From assembly GCA_023382675.1 (NCBI GenBank), contig JAHDWN010000009.1:1-64000 (forward strand): a stretch of DNA of 64,000 nucleotides. Direction: 5' to 3'. Shown one piece after another: positions 27,753 to 36,765 of the stretch. The notes beneath the pieces are model-generated. The model ran no database searches and was not told the origin of the DNA. It was given only the letters and a program-made list of their open reading frames with translations. The stretch is from Anaerolineae bacterium (GTDB lineage: Bacteria > Chloroflexota > Anaerolineae > Aggregatilineales > Phototrophicaceae). The position numbers were made by a program, and so were the translations under genes. The first letter of the stretch is position 1, and the number at the start of each line of letters is the position of its first letter.

Positions 27753-28160
27753 ATGACTACGAACGACGACACCCTCACGATTCAGCAGGTGGCCGAGACC
27801 ATCGGCTTGAGCGTCCACACGCTGCGCTACTACGAACGGATCGGCCTCATTCACCCGATCAACCGCGCCGCCAACACGCACCGGCGCTACACGCAGGACG
27901 ATGTTGGCTGGCTCGACTTCCTGAACAAGCTGCGCGCGACCGGCATGTCAATCCGGCAGATGCAGGCGTATGCACAACTTCAGCGCCAGGGCGACGCGAC
28001 GCTGCCAGAGCGGATCGAGATGCTCAAGGTACACCGGCGCGATGTCGAAGCGCACATGGATGTCCTGCGCGAGTTTCTCAAGCTCATCCACTACAAGATC
28101 GACTACTACGAAGGCCTCCTGGCAGAAGCAGAATCTGAAGCTGTGCTGGAAGGCTCGTAA
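27753..28160 (+). CDS. MerR-family regulator (short form)
   Basis: 135 residues: MerR DNA-binding domain (TIQQVAETIGLSVHTLRYYE, NTHRRYTQDDVGWLDFLNKL) and a C-terminal dimerisation helix, with no separate effector domain. It belongs to the group that controls aldo/keto or alcohol dehydrogenases in response to electrophiles. No cysteine is present, so cysteine-based sensing is excluded. It is followed 71 bp later by an aldo/keto reductase. The palindrome at 27718-27737 is its likely operator, giving autoregulation. Confidence 0.92.
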   Translation: MTTNDDTLTIQQVAETIGLSVHTLRYYERIGLIHPINRAANTHRRYTQDDVGWLDFLNKLRATGMSIRQMQAYAQLQRQGDATLPERIEMLKVHRRDVEAHMDVLREFLKLIHYKIDYYEGLLAEAESEAVLEGS

Positions 28161-28231
28161 CGCGTCACCGCAGCGCCAGCATATTTGGGCGTGGCTTATT
28201 TTTGCGCGACACAACACGGAGGGCAGTTCCA

Positions 28232-29221
28232 ATGCAAGCACCGTTGACACGGCGGTTAGGCCGATCAGGCATTGAAGTGAGCGCGGTCGGCATGGGGTGT
28301 TGGGCCATCGGCGGGCCGTATTTCTCCGGTGAGACGCCCATCGGTTGGGGCGACGTGGACGATGCCGAGTCGATCCGTGCCATTCAGCGAGCGCTCGATC
28401 TGGGCGCGACCTTCTTCGATACTGCCGACGTTTATGGCACGGGGCACAGCGAGCGCATCCTGGCACAGGCGTTGGCCGGACGGCGCGATCAGGTTGTCAT
28501 CGCCACCAAGTTCGGCAACACCTTTGACGAAGCCACCCGGCAGAACACAGGTCCGAACGTAGCGCCGGATTACATCCGCCAGGCGTGCGAAGCCTCGCTC
28601 AAGCGCCTGAACACCGACTATATCGACCTCTATCAGTTCCACATCAACGCTTATGACCCGGAGCGCGGCGCAGAAGTCCGCGATACGCTGGAAACGCTGG
28701 TGCAGGCGGGCAAGATCCGCGCTTATGGCTGGAGCACCGACTTTCCGGATCGCGTGCGTGTCTTCGCCCAGGGAGAGCACTGCGCCACCATCCAGCACCA
28801 GAACAACGTCCTCGACGACAACGCCGAGGTGCTCGCGCTCTGTGAGGAATTCAATCTGGCAAGCATCAACCGCGGGCCGCTGGCGATGGGGCTGCTCACG
28901 GGCAAATACGCCGCCGGCTCCAGCCTGCCCGTCAACGATGTACGCGGCGTTCGCAGCCCCGACTGGATGAAATACTTCAAGGATGGCAAGCCGAATCCCG
29001 AATGGCTGAAGCAGCTCGAAACCATCCGCGAAATCCTGACCAGCGGCGGGCGAACGCTGGCGCAGGGGGCGCTGGCCTGGCTGTGGGCACGCAGCCCGAT
29101 GACGATCCCCATCCCCGGCTTCAAGACGGTGGCGCAGGTGGAGGAAAACTGCGGCGCGATGCGGTTCGGGCCGCTGACCGCCGACCAGATGCAGGCCATC
29201 GACGCCGCATTGGGGCGCTGA
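28232..29221 (+). CDS. Aldo/keto reductase
   Basis: 329-residue NADPH-dependent (beta/alpha)8 reductase. Catalytic tetrad: Asp and Tyr in [14 protein letters not shown], Lys in VIATKFG, His in [11 protein letters not shown]-terminal nucleotide-binding [17 protein letters not shown] is also normal. It should reduce aldehydes or ketones. The ATG at 28232 has GGAGGG 8 nt upstream; the longer frame from 28202 does not. Placed directly after the short MerR gene, of which it is the probable target. Confidence 0.93.
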   Translation: MQAPLTRRLGRSGIEVSAVGMGCWAIGGPYFSGETPIGWGDVDDAESIRAIQRALDLGATFFDTADVYGTGHSERILAQALAGRRDQVVIATKFGNTFDEATRQNTGPNVAPDYIRQACEASLKRLNTDYIDLYQFHINAYDPERGAEVRDTLETLVQAGKIRAYGWSTDFPDRVRVFAQGEHCATIQHQNNVLDDNAEVLALCEEFNLASINRGPLAMGLLTGKYAAGSSLPVNDVRGVRSPDWMKYFKDGKPNPEWLKQLETIREILTSGGRTLAQGALAWLWARSPMTIPIPGFKTVAQVEENCGAMRFGPLTADQMQAIDAALGR

Positions 29222-29291
29222 GTCACGCCAGTCAGTCGGTATAATCTCACGCAGGCGGCGCAGCCTTGCCGCTACCATCAGGGAGAAAACC

Positions 29292-30152
29292 ATGATTGCA
29301 AAACAACCATTTGGACGCACGGGACACATGAGCACGCGGACGATCTTCGGCGCGGCGTCATTCGGCTCGGTCACGCAGGAGGATGCCGACAGGACGCTTG
29401 ACGTGCTGCTGGAATACGGCATCAACCACATCGACACCGCCGCCAGCTACGGCGAATCGGAACTGCGCATCGGACCGTGGATGGCGCGCCATCGCCAGGA
29501 CTTCTTCCTCGCCACCAAGACCGGCCAGCGCACCTATCAGACAGCGCGCGACGAACTCCACCGTTCACTCGAACGCCTGCGCGTGTCCAACGTCGATCTG
29601 ATCCAAATGCACTATCTGGTCGATCCGCAGGAATGGGAGACCGCGATGGGGCCGGGCGGCGCGCTCGAAGCCCTGATCGAGGCACGCGAGCAAGGGCTGA
29701 CGCGCTACATCGGCGTGACCGGGCACGATATCACCGTCGCCGCGATGCACAAGCGCAGCCTGGAGCGTTTCGACTTCGACTCGGTGCTGCTGCCCTACAG
29801 CTACATCATGATGCAGAACCCGCAGTATGCGGCAGACTTCGAAGCGGTGGCGACGATGTGCAAGACTCGTAACGTCGCTATGCAAACGATGAAAAGCATC
29901 ACGCTCTCGCCCTGGCAGGCGGGTCATACGCACACGGCGGCGACGTGGTACAAGCCGCTGACCGATCAGCCCGCCATCGACCGCGCTGTCTGGTGGGTGC
30001 TGGGCAATCCCGACGTGTTTCTGAACACCGTCGGTGACATTCACATGCTGCCGAAGGTCCTGGATGCCGCCAGCCGTTTCGAGCAGCGCCCGACCGACGC
30101 CGAGATGCAAGCGGACGTGACGACGTATCAGATGGCTCCGCTGTTCACGTAG
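29292..30152 (+). CDS. Aldo/keto reductase family protein
   Basis: 286 residues, same superfamily as the preceding gene but distant. Asp/Tyr lie in [12 protein letters not shown], Lys in LATKTGQRT and His in LIQMHYLV. After the barrel core it has [20 protein letters not shown] and ends with a different C-terminus lacking the PIPG motif, as in YghZ-distant, YdjG-like proteins. Substrate unknown. 70 bp separate it from the first reductase; a GC-rich hairpin follows its stop. Confidence 0.88.
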   Translation: MIAKQPFGRTGHMSTRTIFGAASFGSVTQEDADRTLDVLLEYGINHIDTAASYGESELRIGPWMARHRQDFFLATKTGQRTYQTARDELHRSLERLRVSNVDLIQMHYLVDPQEWETAMGPGGALEALIEAREQGLTRYIGVTGHDITVAAMHKRSLERFDFDSVLLPYSYIMMQNPQYAADFEAVATMCKTRNVAMQTMKSITLSPWQAGHTHTAATWYKPLTDQPAIDRAVWWVLGNPDVFLNTVGDIHMLPKVLDAASRFEQRPTDAEMQADVTTYQMAPLFT

Positions 30153-30166
30153 GCCGCCGAAGTCGG

Positions 30167-30190
30167 AACCCGCGTCGCCGGGCGCGGGTT
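30167..30190 (+). terminator. Hairpin after aldo/keto reductase
   Basis: AACCCGCG (30167-30174) pairs with CGCGGGTT (30183-30190), 8-nt loop, 14 bp after the stop. No T-run follows. Confidence 0.4.
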
Positions 30191-30303
30191 GCATAGCGCT
30201 TAACAGACTCAACGATCTTTCTTAGCCTTGGCATCACCCATTCGTCCTGGCTTGATCAGTACGATCGGAGGAGTGTTTCCGCGATGCAAAGGCATACAAT
30301 AGA

Positions 30304-31032
30304 ATGAATAACCTGGCGGGGCGCGCCGACTTACACATACACACCGATGTCAGCGACGGCGTTAACAGCGTGCAGCAGGTGCTCGATCACGTCGCGCGGC
30401 AGACCCATCTCGACGTGATCGCTATCACTGATCACGACCGGTTGGATGCGAGTTTGTGGGCGTATGACCAGCGCGCAAACTTCCCGTTCGAGATCGTGCC
30501 TGGAGTCGAGGTGACGAGCGCGGATGGGCACGTCCTGGCGCTCTGGGTGACACAATCCGTGCCCAAAGGGTTGTCGCTGCCAGAGACCACCACCGCAATT
30601 CATGAGCAGAATGGCATCGCCATTCTGGCGCATCCATTAGAGCCGACGATCGCGCCGCACACGTTCTTGCGTTACCTGACGCAGCCGTCGGTGTTATTGC
30701 AGGCGAATATCGATGCGGTCGAAGTGATGAACGCGGGTGCGTTCACGCCGGGCTGCAACTGGCTGGCACAGCGTGCGTATAGACATATAGGACTGCCGCA
30801 CGTCGGCAACAGTGATGCGCACATGGTCGCCAGCATTGGCAGTGGTATCACCCGATTTGCCGGACGCACCGCTGCTGATTTGCGCATGGCGCTGAAACTG
30901 GGGCAGACGGCTGCCGAGGGAACACCATGGCCAATCACCACCTATTTGAAGCTCTTACGCATTTCGATCCTGCGGAAGCACAGCGAGTCTTTGGCGACGA
31001 AGTGGCCTTACGTCCCCCAAACCCGGCCATAG
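30304..31032 (+). CDS. PHP-domain phosphoesterase
   Basis: 242 residues. Metal-binding motifs of the polymerase-and-histidinol-phosphatase fold occur in order: DLHIHTDVSDG, AITDHDR, GVEVTS, ILAHP and GNSDAH. Such stand-alone PHP proteins hydrolyse small phosphoesters such as nucleoside 3',5'-bisphosphate, or phosphates on sugars. Its last 106 nt overlap the glycosyltransferase gene in another frame; the C-terminal 35 residues are therefore in shared sequence. Confidence 0.88.
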   Translation: MNNLAGRADLHIHTDVSDGVNSVQQVLDHVARQTHLDVIAITDHDRLDASLWAYDQRANFPFEIVPGVEVTSADGHVLALWVTQSVPKGLSLPETTTAIHEQNGIAILAHPLEPTIAPHTFLRYLTQPSVLLQANIDAVEVMNAGAFTPGCNWLAQRAYRHIGLPHVGNSDAHMVASIGSGITRFAGRTAADLRMALKLGQTAAEGTPWPITTYLKLLRISILRKHSESLATKWPYVPQTRP

Positions 31033-32222
31033 AACTCGCCCCGGTCAAACGAGTCGCCCTGTTCGCCGAGGCATTCCTGCCCAAAGTGGATGGGGTATCC
31101 AAGACGGCCTATCTCACCCTCAATTATTTGAAGCAGACAGGGCGCGAGGTCATCGTCTTCGCGCCAGACATCGCGCCACATTCCATCGACGGTACGCAGG
31201 TTGTGCCGCTGCCATCGCTTGGCCTGCCACAAGCGCCGGAGACGCGCATCGCCATCCCGCACCCGACCATCAACCAGTATCTCGATGACTTTCAGCCTGA
31301 TCTGATTCACTTGTTCAGCCCCGCGCTGATGTCGGTCAGCGGCATGACGGCAGGGCGGCAGCGCCAGATCCCGGTCATCGCCAACTACCAGACCGATCTG
31401 CCCGGCTATGCCAATGCTTATGGTTTGCCGATCTTTAGCCAGATCATGCGCGACTGGCTGCGTTACATCCACAATGGCTGCCACCTCACGCTCGCACCCT
31501 CGCGCTGGACGCTGCGCGAACTGCAAACGTGGGGATTCCGCCGCCTGCGCCGCTGGGGGCGCGGTGTCAACAGCAATCGCTTTCACCCGCGCCATGCGCG
31601 AGCGGAATGGCGCGCACGGCTGCTCAATGGGCGTCCGCCGGATTCGCTGCTCTGCATTTACGTTGGGCGGCTGGCTGCCGAAAAGCGGGTTGATCTCCTG
31701 CTGGAAACAGCGCGCACGCCCGGCATCGCCCTCACTATCATCGGCGACGGCGCGATGCGCAGTGAGCTTGAACAGCTCTTCGACGGAACGGGCACGCACT
31801 TCACCGGCTATCTTTATGGCGACGATCTGGCGCACGCCTTCGCCAGCGCAGACGCCTTCATGTTCACCGGCGGTCACGAGACGTTCGGCCAGGTCGTGCA
31901 AGAAGCGATGGCCTCCGGCCTGCCGCCGATCATTATCAACCAGGGCGGCATCACCGATCTGGTCAGCGACGGCGTCAACGGCTTCCACTGCCCGCCCGAT
32001 CCGCACGCTTTCGCACAGGCCGCGCGCCGGCTACTCGAAGATGAGACGCTGCGCCGCGCGATGTCTGCCGAGGCGCGGCGGATGGCCGAGGCACGTCCCT
32101 GGGAAGTGCTGATGGAAGAGCTTGAAGGCCACTACCGTGAGGCCTGGACGATGAACGACCGCTTCAAGCGCCGTTACGGACAACCCACCGCTCGCCCGCT
32201 TTGGTTCGGCTGGGGACGTTGA
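30927..32222 (+). CDS. GT4-family glycosyltransferase (MgtA/PimB-like)
   Basis: 431 residues, GT-B fold. The N-terminal donor-independent half starts VALFAEAFLPKVDGVSKTAY; the nucleotide-sugar half has YVGRLAAEKRVDLLLETA and the EX7E-type motif GGHETFGQVVQEAMASGLPP. Sequence style is that of GDP-mannose-dependent or diacylglycerol glucosyl transferases, making membrane glycolipids or mannosides. GAGGGA a few nt before the ATG at 30927 supports this start even though it lies inside the PHP gene. The first 35-40 residues are an extension before the fold. Confidence 0.88.
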   Translation: MANHHLFEALTHFDPAEAQRVFGDEVALRPPNPAIELAPVKRVALFAEAFLPKVDGVSKTAYLTLNYLKQTGREVIVFAPDIAPHSIDGTQVVPLPSLGLPQAPETRIAIPHPTINQYLDDFQPDLIHLFSPALMSVSGMTAGRQRQIPVIANYQTDLPGYANAYGLPIFSQIMRDWLRYIHNGCHLTLAPSRWTLRELQTWGFRRLRRWGRGVNSNRFHPRHARAEWRARLLNGRPPDSLLCIYVGRLAAEKRVDLLLETARTPGIALTIIGDGAMRSELEQLFDGTGTHFTGYLYGDDLAHAFASADAFMFTGGHETFGQVVQEAMASGLPPIIINQGGITDLVSDGVNGFHCPPDPHAFAQAARRLLEDETLRRAMSAEARRMAEARPWEVLMEELEGHYREAWTMNDRFKRRYGQPTARPLWFGWGR

Positions 32223-32269
32223 CGCGCTAGCACTCAAAGGAACAGGTCGCACAGGTCTCAGATTCTCGG

Positions 32270-32306
32270 ATACCGGTTGCATGGCCCATGCAGCCGGTAT
32301 TTTTTG
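32270..32306 (+). terminator. Strong rho-independent terminator
   Basis: ATACCGG (32270-32276) pairs with CCGGTAT (32294-32300) and TGCATGG with the inner CATGCA; TTTTTT follows. It ends the PHP-glycosyltransferase operon 48 bp after the stop. Confidence 0.85.
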
Positions 32307-32463
32307 CCTACTTTGACATAAGTATCTGAAATAGGCCGATTGTCCCCCACCCAGGCCCCCATCTGGCCCATGTCACAATCCTAGGGCGCAGGTTAAGGTA
32401 TGAAAATAGCCCTCACGCGACGCAATCCGAGAAATGCTGACGTCTACTGACGAAAGGAGCGAC

Positions 32464-32994
32464 ATGAATCACGAACAGAATTCGAGTTACCGCACCTTCG
32501 CAATGATGATCATCACGTCGATGGTGATCATGTTCGCGTTCATGTATCTGAATACGTATCAATTCTCACACGTGCGTTTTAGTGAGACGCGGCTGTACAT
32601 GACGCTGATTATGGGCGCGGCGATGGCCGTGATCATGCTGACTTTCATGCGCGGCATGTACCGCAATGCAAAGCTCAATCTCGCCATCTACGTTGGCAGT
32701 GTGATTGTCTTTCTGGTCGCGCTTTTTCTCGTTCGCAGTCAGATTCTCGTCGGCGATTCAGCCTACATGAGCGCCATGATTCCGCATCACTCGATCGCGA
32801 TTTTGACCAGCGAAAATGCTCAGATCGAGGACGTGCGCGTTCGGGAACTGGCTGATGAGATTATCGAGGCGCAGCGCCGGGAGATTCAGGAAATGGACTG
32901 GCTGCTTGCGGATATTGCCGAGAACGGCATTGCCTCGACCCAGGCTGAGGCAGATGCGCGCCCGGTGCCCGAATTCGAAGGCGAACAGCCGTAG
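32464..32994 (+). CDS. DUF305-type membrane protein
   Basis: 176 residues. Three predicted helices (about 11-30, 42-60, 73-92) precede a soluble helical domain with SAYMSAMIPHHSIAILTSEN, the DUF305 signature; the Met/His cluster is why the family is often associated with copper handling. The C-terminal half is truncated relative to two-repeat DUF305 proteins. AAGGAG is 5 nt before the ATG at 32464. Stand-alone gene. Confidence 0.82.
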   Translation: MNHEQNSSYRTFAMMIITSMVIMFAFMYLNTYQFSHVRFSETRLYMTLIMGAAMAVIMLTFMRGMYRNAKLNLAIYVGSVIVFLVALFLVRSQILVGDSAYMSAMIPHHSIAILTSENAQIEDVRVRELADEIIEAQRREIQEMDWLLADIAENGIASTQAEADARPVPEFEGEQP

Positions 32995-33015
32995 GGCGTT
33001 GCCGACCTCAAACTC

Positions 33016-35016
33016 CTACTCGCCGATTTCAACGGCTCCAACCACTGCGTAATCCAGGCCGCTGGTGGGCGCAGTCACCGGCAGGCGCTGCTTTGACATT
33101 GTTTCGTAGATGCCGATGGCGATCTGATAATCGCCCGGCGGCAGATCCGGCGGGATCGCCAGCGCCGCCATTTCGACGATGATCTCGTCCGTGCGCCAGG
33201 TCGGAGGTGGGCTGCTGGGGCAGAGCGGCACGTCGGTCTGCGCCCACAAGTCACCGCCCTCGTAAGGTGTCGGATCACCGTAGAGATGCACGAACAGCGT
33301 GTAGTCGCGGTCAAGCGGCGCGCGCGCCCGCACGAGCAGATCGAGGGGGATCGTATCGCCTCCCTGTGCCACATCCGGCAGTGCGCCGCTGATGCCGACA
33401 GCCAGACGATCAGCGAACAGCAGGCTAGCCTCCCCGAACAGGCGGCGGTCAGGCTGCGCGCGGTAGATCGTATAGCGCCCGGCATCTTCCCGCGCTGTCC
33501 AGTCCAGCGACTCGACGGTCGCCCAGGGTGTCAGCGCCTCGGCAAAGTCCGGGTCGAAGAGCGTGAGCGCGAAATAGTAGGCTTCCGGCGCATCGGGCAG
33601 GCGCAGGCAGTCCGCGCGCTCAAAGGCGCTGATCGGGCGCGGAGCGAGCGTCCACTGGCGCAGGCGCAGCACCGGGTGCGCCGGTGTGAACGGTGAGAAA
33701 TAGACCGGCGCGTCTGGCGGCGTGCGGGCAGCCAGCGTGTCGATGCCGCGATAGATGTGCTGCTCCATAGGCAAAAACAGATCCGGGCTGCGCACCCAGA
33801 CGGCGAAATCGGTCGCCGTGTTCGCGCCCGCCCAGGCCAGCAGCGCCAGCGGTACGACCGCCGCCCAGCGCTGGACTCCGCCGGCAGCCGGTAGCTGCAC
33901 GGTCGCAGCCTTGTGCAATTGCGCTGCGCCCAGGCCAGCGACCAGCCCCAGCGGTACGATCAGGCCAACCGCACGCAGCGGCTTGAGTGCGTCGGTCGTC
34001 AGCAGCGCCGGAGCCAGCGACGCCGCCGCCAGCAGCATGACGAAGATCGCTTGACCGCGCAGATCGCTTCGCCGCCACGTGTACCATATGAGCACAAACG
34101 CGCCGATTGCCGTCAGGATCAGCAGCGGCGGATCGAGCACCGGGCGTCCGGGCAGGTTGAAGGCCACGTCACGCGAGCCTTCGGCGATCAGCGCGCGCAC
34201 CCAGGCGACGACATTGGCGAACAATTCACCCAGGCTGCCGATGATCACCTGCTCGCTGCGCTGCCCGGCAAGCTGCGGATTGGCCGCCAGATAGCCGATC
34301 AGCGGCAGCGCGACGACGCACGCGATCATGCCTGCCAGCAGCGCCCCACGCTTTCCGCCAGACACAGCCAGCGCGAGTACCCACACGACTGCCAGCGCCA
34401 GCCAGGCCCGCGCCGCGATGTAGGTGTAGGCCAGCGCGCCAAACGCCAGCCCGACCCAGATCCACGGCCTGAGCGATAGGCGCTCTCCAATGGCAGACAA
34501 ACGCCATGCCCGCCACAGCAGTGCAAAAGCCAGCGTCCCGATCAGCGGATATAAATGCGCGCGAAAAGCCTGATGCCCGGCCAGCACCGCCCACAGCAAG
34601 ACACTGAGCGCCGCTGCCGACCAGACGCCCACGCGCGCGCCGAACAACTCCCGCCCCAGCCGGTAGACAGCGGCAACCGTCAGCACGCCGACGAAGAAGG
34701 CCGGGATGCGCAGGGCGAAGGCACTGCCGCCGAAGATCGCCAGCGATGGCGCAAGCAGGTACATCCACAGGCTCTCGCGCCCGAAATTCTCCGGGAAGAA
34801 CGGTGCCAGGCGCGGCTGAGCCACCAGCGACAGCGCATCGACGCCGTAGTAGGCTTCGTCGTAATGCGCCATGTCGAACATCCGGTGCAGGTCTTGCGCA
34901 CGCAGCGCGGCGGCGAGCAAGAGAATAGCGATCAACGCCCAGAAGCGGTGGGCAATGGTCTTATTCGCAGGCGGAGAAGCTATGCTATCATGATCTGGCG
35001 GTCGGGGCATTGACAT
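33016..35016 (-). CDS. GT39-like membrane glycosyltransferase
   Basis: About 666 residues. First helix FWALIAILLLAAALRA, then DMAHYDEAYYGVDALSL, the acidic first-loop motif of the PMT/ArnT fold, and ten or so more helices. The soluble C-terminal part (about 430-666) ends with two beta-sandwich-like segments (ARAPLDRDYTLFVHLYGDPT; LPPGDYQIAIGIYETM), shared with the GT39 gene at 16976-18820. The start is placed at an ATG 62 bp from the divergent decarboxylase; the longer frame to 35067 has no better signal. Acceptor unknown. Confidence 0.78.
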   Translation of the reverse strand: MSMPRPPDHDSIASPPANKTIAHRFWALIAILLLAAALRAQDLHRMFDMAHYDEAYYGVDALSLVAQPRLAPFFPENFGRESLWMYLLAPSLAIFGGSAFALRIPAFFVGVLTVAAVYRLGRELFGARVGVWSAAALSVLLWAVLAGHQAFRAHLYPLIGTLAFALLWRAWRLSAIGERLSLRPWIWVGLAFGALAYTYIAARAWLALAVVWVLALAVSGGKRGALLAGMIACVVALPLIGYLAANPQLAGQRSEQVIIGSLGELFANVVAWVRALIAEGSRDVAFNLPGRPVLDPPLLILTAIGAFVLIWYTWRRSDLRGQAIFVMLLAAASLAPALLTTDALKPLRAVGLIVPLGLVAGLGAAQLHKAATVQLPAAGGVQRWAAVVPLALLAWAGANTATDFAVWVRSPDLFLPMEQHIYRGIDTLAARTPPDAPVYFSPFTPAHPVLRLRQWTLAPRPISAFERADCLRLPDAPEAYYFALTLFDPDFAEALTPWATVESLDWTAREDAGRYTIYRAQPDRRLFGEASLLFADRLAVGISGALPDVAQGGDTIPLDLLVRARAPLDRDYTLFVHLYGDPTPYEGGDLWAQTDVPLCPSSPPPTWRTDEIIVEMAALAIPPDLPPGDYQIAIGIYETMSKQRLPVTAPTSGLDYAVVGAVEIGE

Positions 35017-35078
35017 GGCTCTGGACTCTAGAAATGGCCGCGCCATTCTGCGCGTTCTCAATCGCACGAGAAGGATAA

Positions 35079-36557
35079 ATGATGTTACCGCACGATTTTG
35101 TCAATACCGAAGAAACTCTCGATCCACAGGATTGGGAGGCGATGCGTACCCTCGGCCACCGGATGCTGGACGACATGCTCGACCTGCTGCAAACTGTGCG
35201 TGACCGTCCCATCTGGCAGCCGCTGCCGGACGACGTGAAAGCCCGGCTGCACGCTCCGTTGCCGCACAAACCGCAGTCGCCTGAATCGATCTACGAAGAT
35301 TTCGTGCGCGACGTGGCGCAGTACCCGATGGGCAACATTCACCCGCGCTTCTGGGGCTGGGTGATCGGCACGGGCACACCGCTGGGCGTGCTGGCCGAGA
35401 TGCTGGCGGCGACGATCAACCCGAACATGGGCGGCGGCGAACACGCGGCGGTCTATGTCGAGAACCAGGTCATCGAATGGTGCAAGGCGATGCTCGACTA
35501 CGCGCCGGACGCCAGCGGCCTGCTCGTCAGTGGGGGATCGATGGCGAATCTCGTCGGGTTGACCGTGGCGCGCAACGTCAAGGCCGGGTACGACATCCGC
35601 GCCGAAGGCCTCCAGGCGAACGAGCGCCGGTTCACCGTCTATACGTCGGAAGAAGCGCACAGTTCGATCCAGCGCGCCGTCGAGATGTTGGGCCTGGGCG
35701 CAAACGCGCTGCGCAAGATCCCAGTCAACGCCAATCTGCAAATCGACATCGGCGCGCTGGAAGCGGCACTCGCCGAGGACAAAGCTGCCGGGATGCAGCC
35801 GATCTGCATCGTCGGCAATGCGGGGACGGTCAACACCGGGGCGTTCGACGATCTGAATGCGCTGGCCGACATCTGCGAGCGCGAAGACATCTGGTTTCAC
35901 GCCGACGGCGCGTTTGGCGCGATGGCCGCGCTCGCACCCGCGCTGCGCCACCTCACCGCCGGGATGACCCGCGCCGACTCGATCGCCTTCGACATGCACA
36001 AATGGATGTACATGCCCTACGAGATCGGCTGTACGCTCGTCCGCAACCGTAAGCAGCATTACGACGCCTTTACCCTGACGCCGGACTATCTGGCCCACGG
36101 GACGCGCGGCGCGGCGGCGGGTGACATCTGGTTCAGCGATTATGGCATTCAGCTATCACGCGGCTTCCGAGCGCTCAAGGCCTGGATGTCGATCAAAGAG
36201 CACGGCATCGACAAGTATGGGCGGCTCATCCAGCAGAATGTCGAGCAGGCGCGCTACCTGGCCGCGCTGGTCGATGCCGAGCCGGAACTCGAACGCCTCG
36301 CGCCGGTTTCGCTCAACATCGTCTGCTTCCGCGTGCGCCCGCCGGGAATGCCGGACGATTCGCTCAACGCCTTCAACGAAGAACTCTTGATCCGCATTCA
36401 CGAGGCCGGGCTGGCCGTACCGTCGTATACGCGGCTCGACGGAGCCTATGCTATCCGCGTCTGCATCACCAACCATCGCAGCCGCCGCGAGGATTTCGAT
36501 CTGTTCGTGAGCGAAACGCTGCGGCTGGGGCATGAACTGGCCGCGGAATATCGATAG
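35079..36557 (+). CDS. PLP-dependent group II amino-acid decarboxylase
   Basis: 492 residues, full-length. SGGSMANLVGLTVARN, HADGAFGA and SIAFDMHKWMYMPYEIGC (PLP lysine in DMHKW) are the marks of the aromatic-L-amino-acid/glutamate decarboxylase family. The N-terminal HPRFWGWVIGTGTPLGVLAE segment and C-terminal RVCITNHRSRREDFD are usual. It converts an amino acid to an amine and CO2; aromatic substrates are most likely but not proven. Two adjacent ATGs (35079, 35082) follow AGAAGGA; the second has the better spacing. Confidence 0.92.
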   Translation: MMLPHDFVNTEETLDPQDWEAMRTLGHRMLDDMLDLLQTVRDRPIWQPLPDDVKARLHAPLPHKPQSPESIYEDFVRDVAQYPMGNIHPRFWGWVIGTGTPLGVLAEMLAATINPNMGGGEHAAVYVENQVIEWCKAMLDYAPDASGLLVSGGSMANLVGLTVARNVKAGYDIRAEGLQANERRFTVYTSEEAHSSIQRAVEMLGLGANALRKIPVNANLQIDIGALEAALAEDKAAGMQPICIVGNAGTVNTGAFDDLNALADICEREDIWFHADGAFGAMAALAPALRHLTAGMTRADSIAFDMHKWMYMPYEIGCTLVRNRKQHYDAFTLTPDYLAHGTRGAAAGDIWFSDYGIQLSRGFRALKAWMSIKEHGIDKYGRLIQQNVEQARYLAALVDAEPELERLAPVSLNIVCFRVRPPGMPDDSLNAFNEELLIRIHEAGLAVPSYTRLDGAYAIRVCITNHRSRREDFDLFVSETLRLGHELAAEYR

Positions 36558-36572
36558 AGGCATCGGTCGTTC

Positions 36573-36596
36573 GGACGCCAAGAATGGCGTCCCTAC
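36573..36596. repeat. REP-like palindrome
   Basis: GGACGCCA-AGAA-TGGCGTCC followed by CTAC. The form (GC-rich palindrome plus CTAC) matches the two REP copies at 58358 and 58695 near the RAYT gene, though the arm sequence differs. The remaining 36597-36765 has nothing recognisable. Confidence 0.55.
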
Positions 36597-36765
36597 GGAC
36601 CCATTGACCCACATTCCGCACCGAAATCGAGCAAAAACCGAATTAATCTGATTTGGGCTCCGACTGGTGAGGAATGTGAGTGAAATCGTGATACCGATCC
36701 TGGTACAGCTCGTTTGGTTATCTGAACGGTATTTCGCATAGGCAGTCCGAGGTTCGACGACAAGT

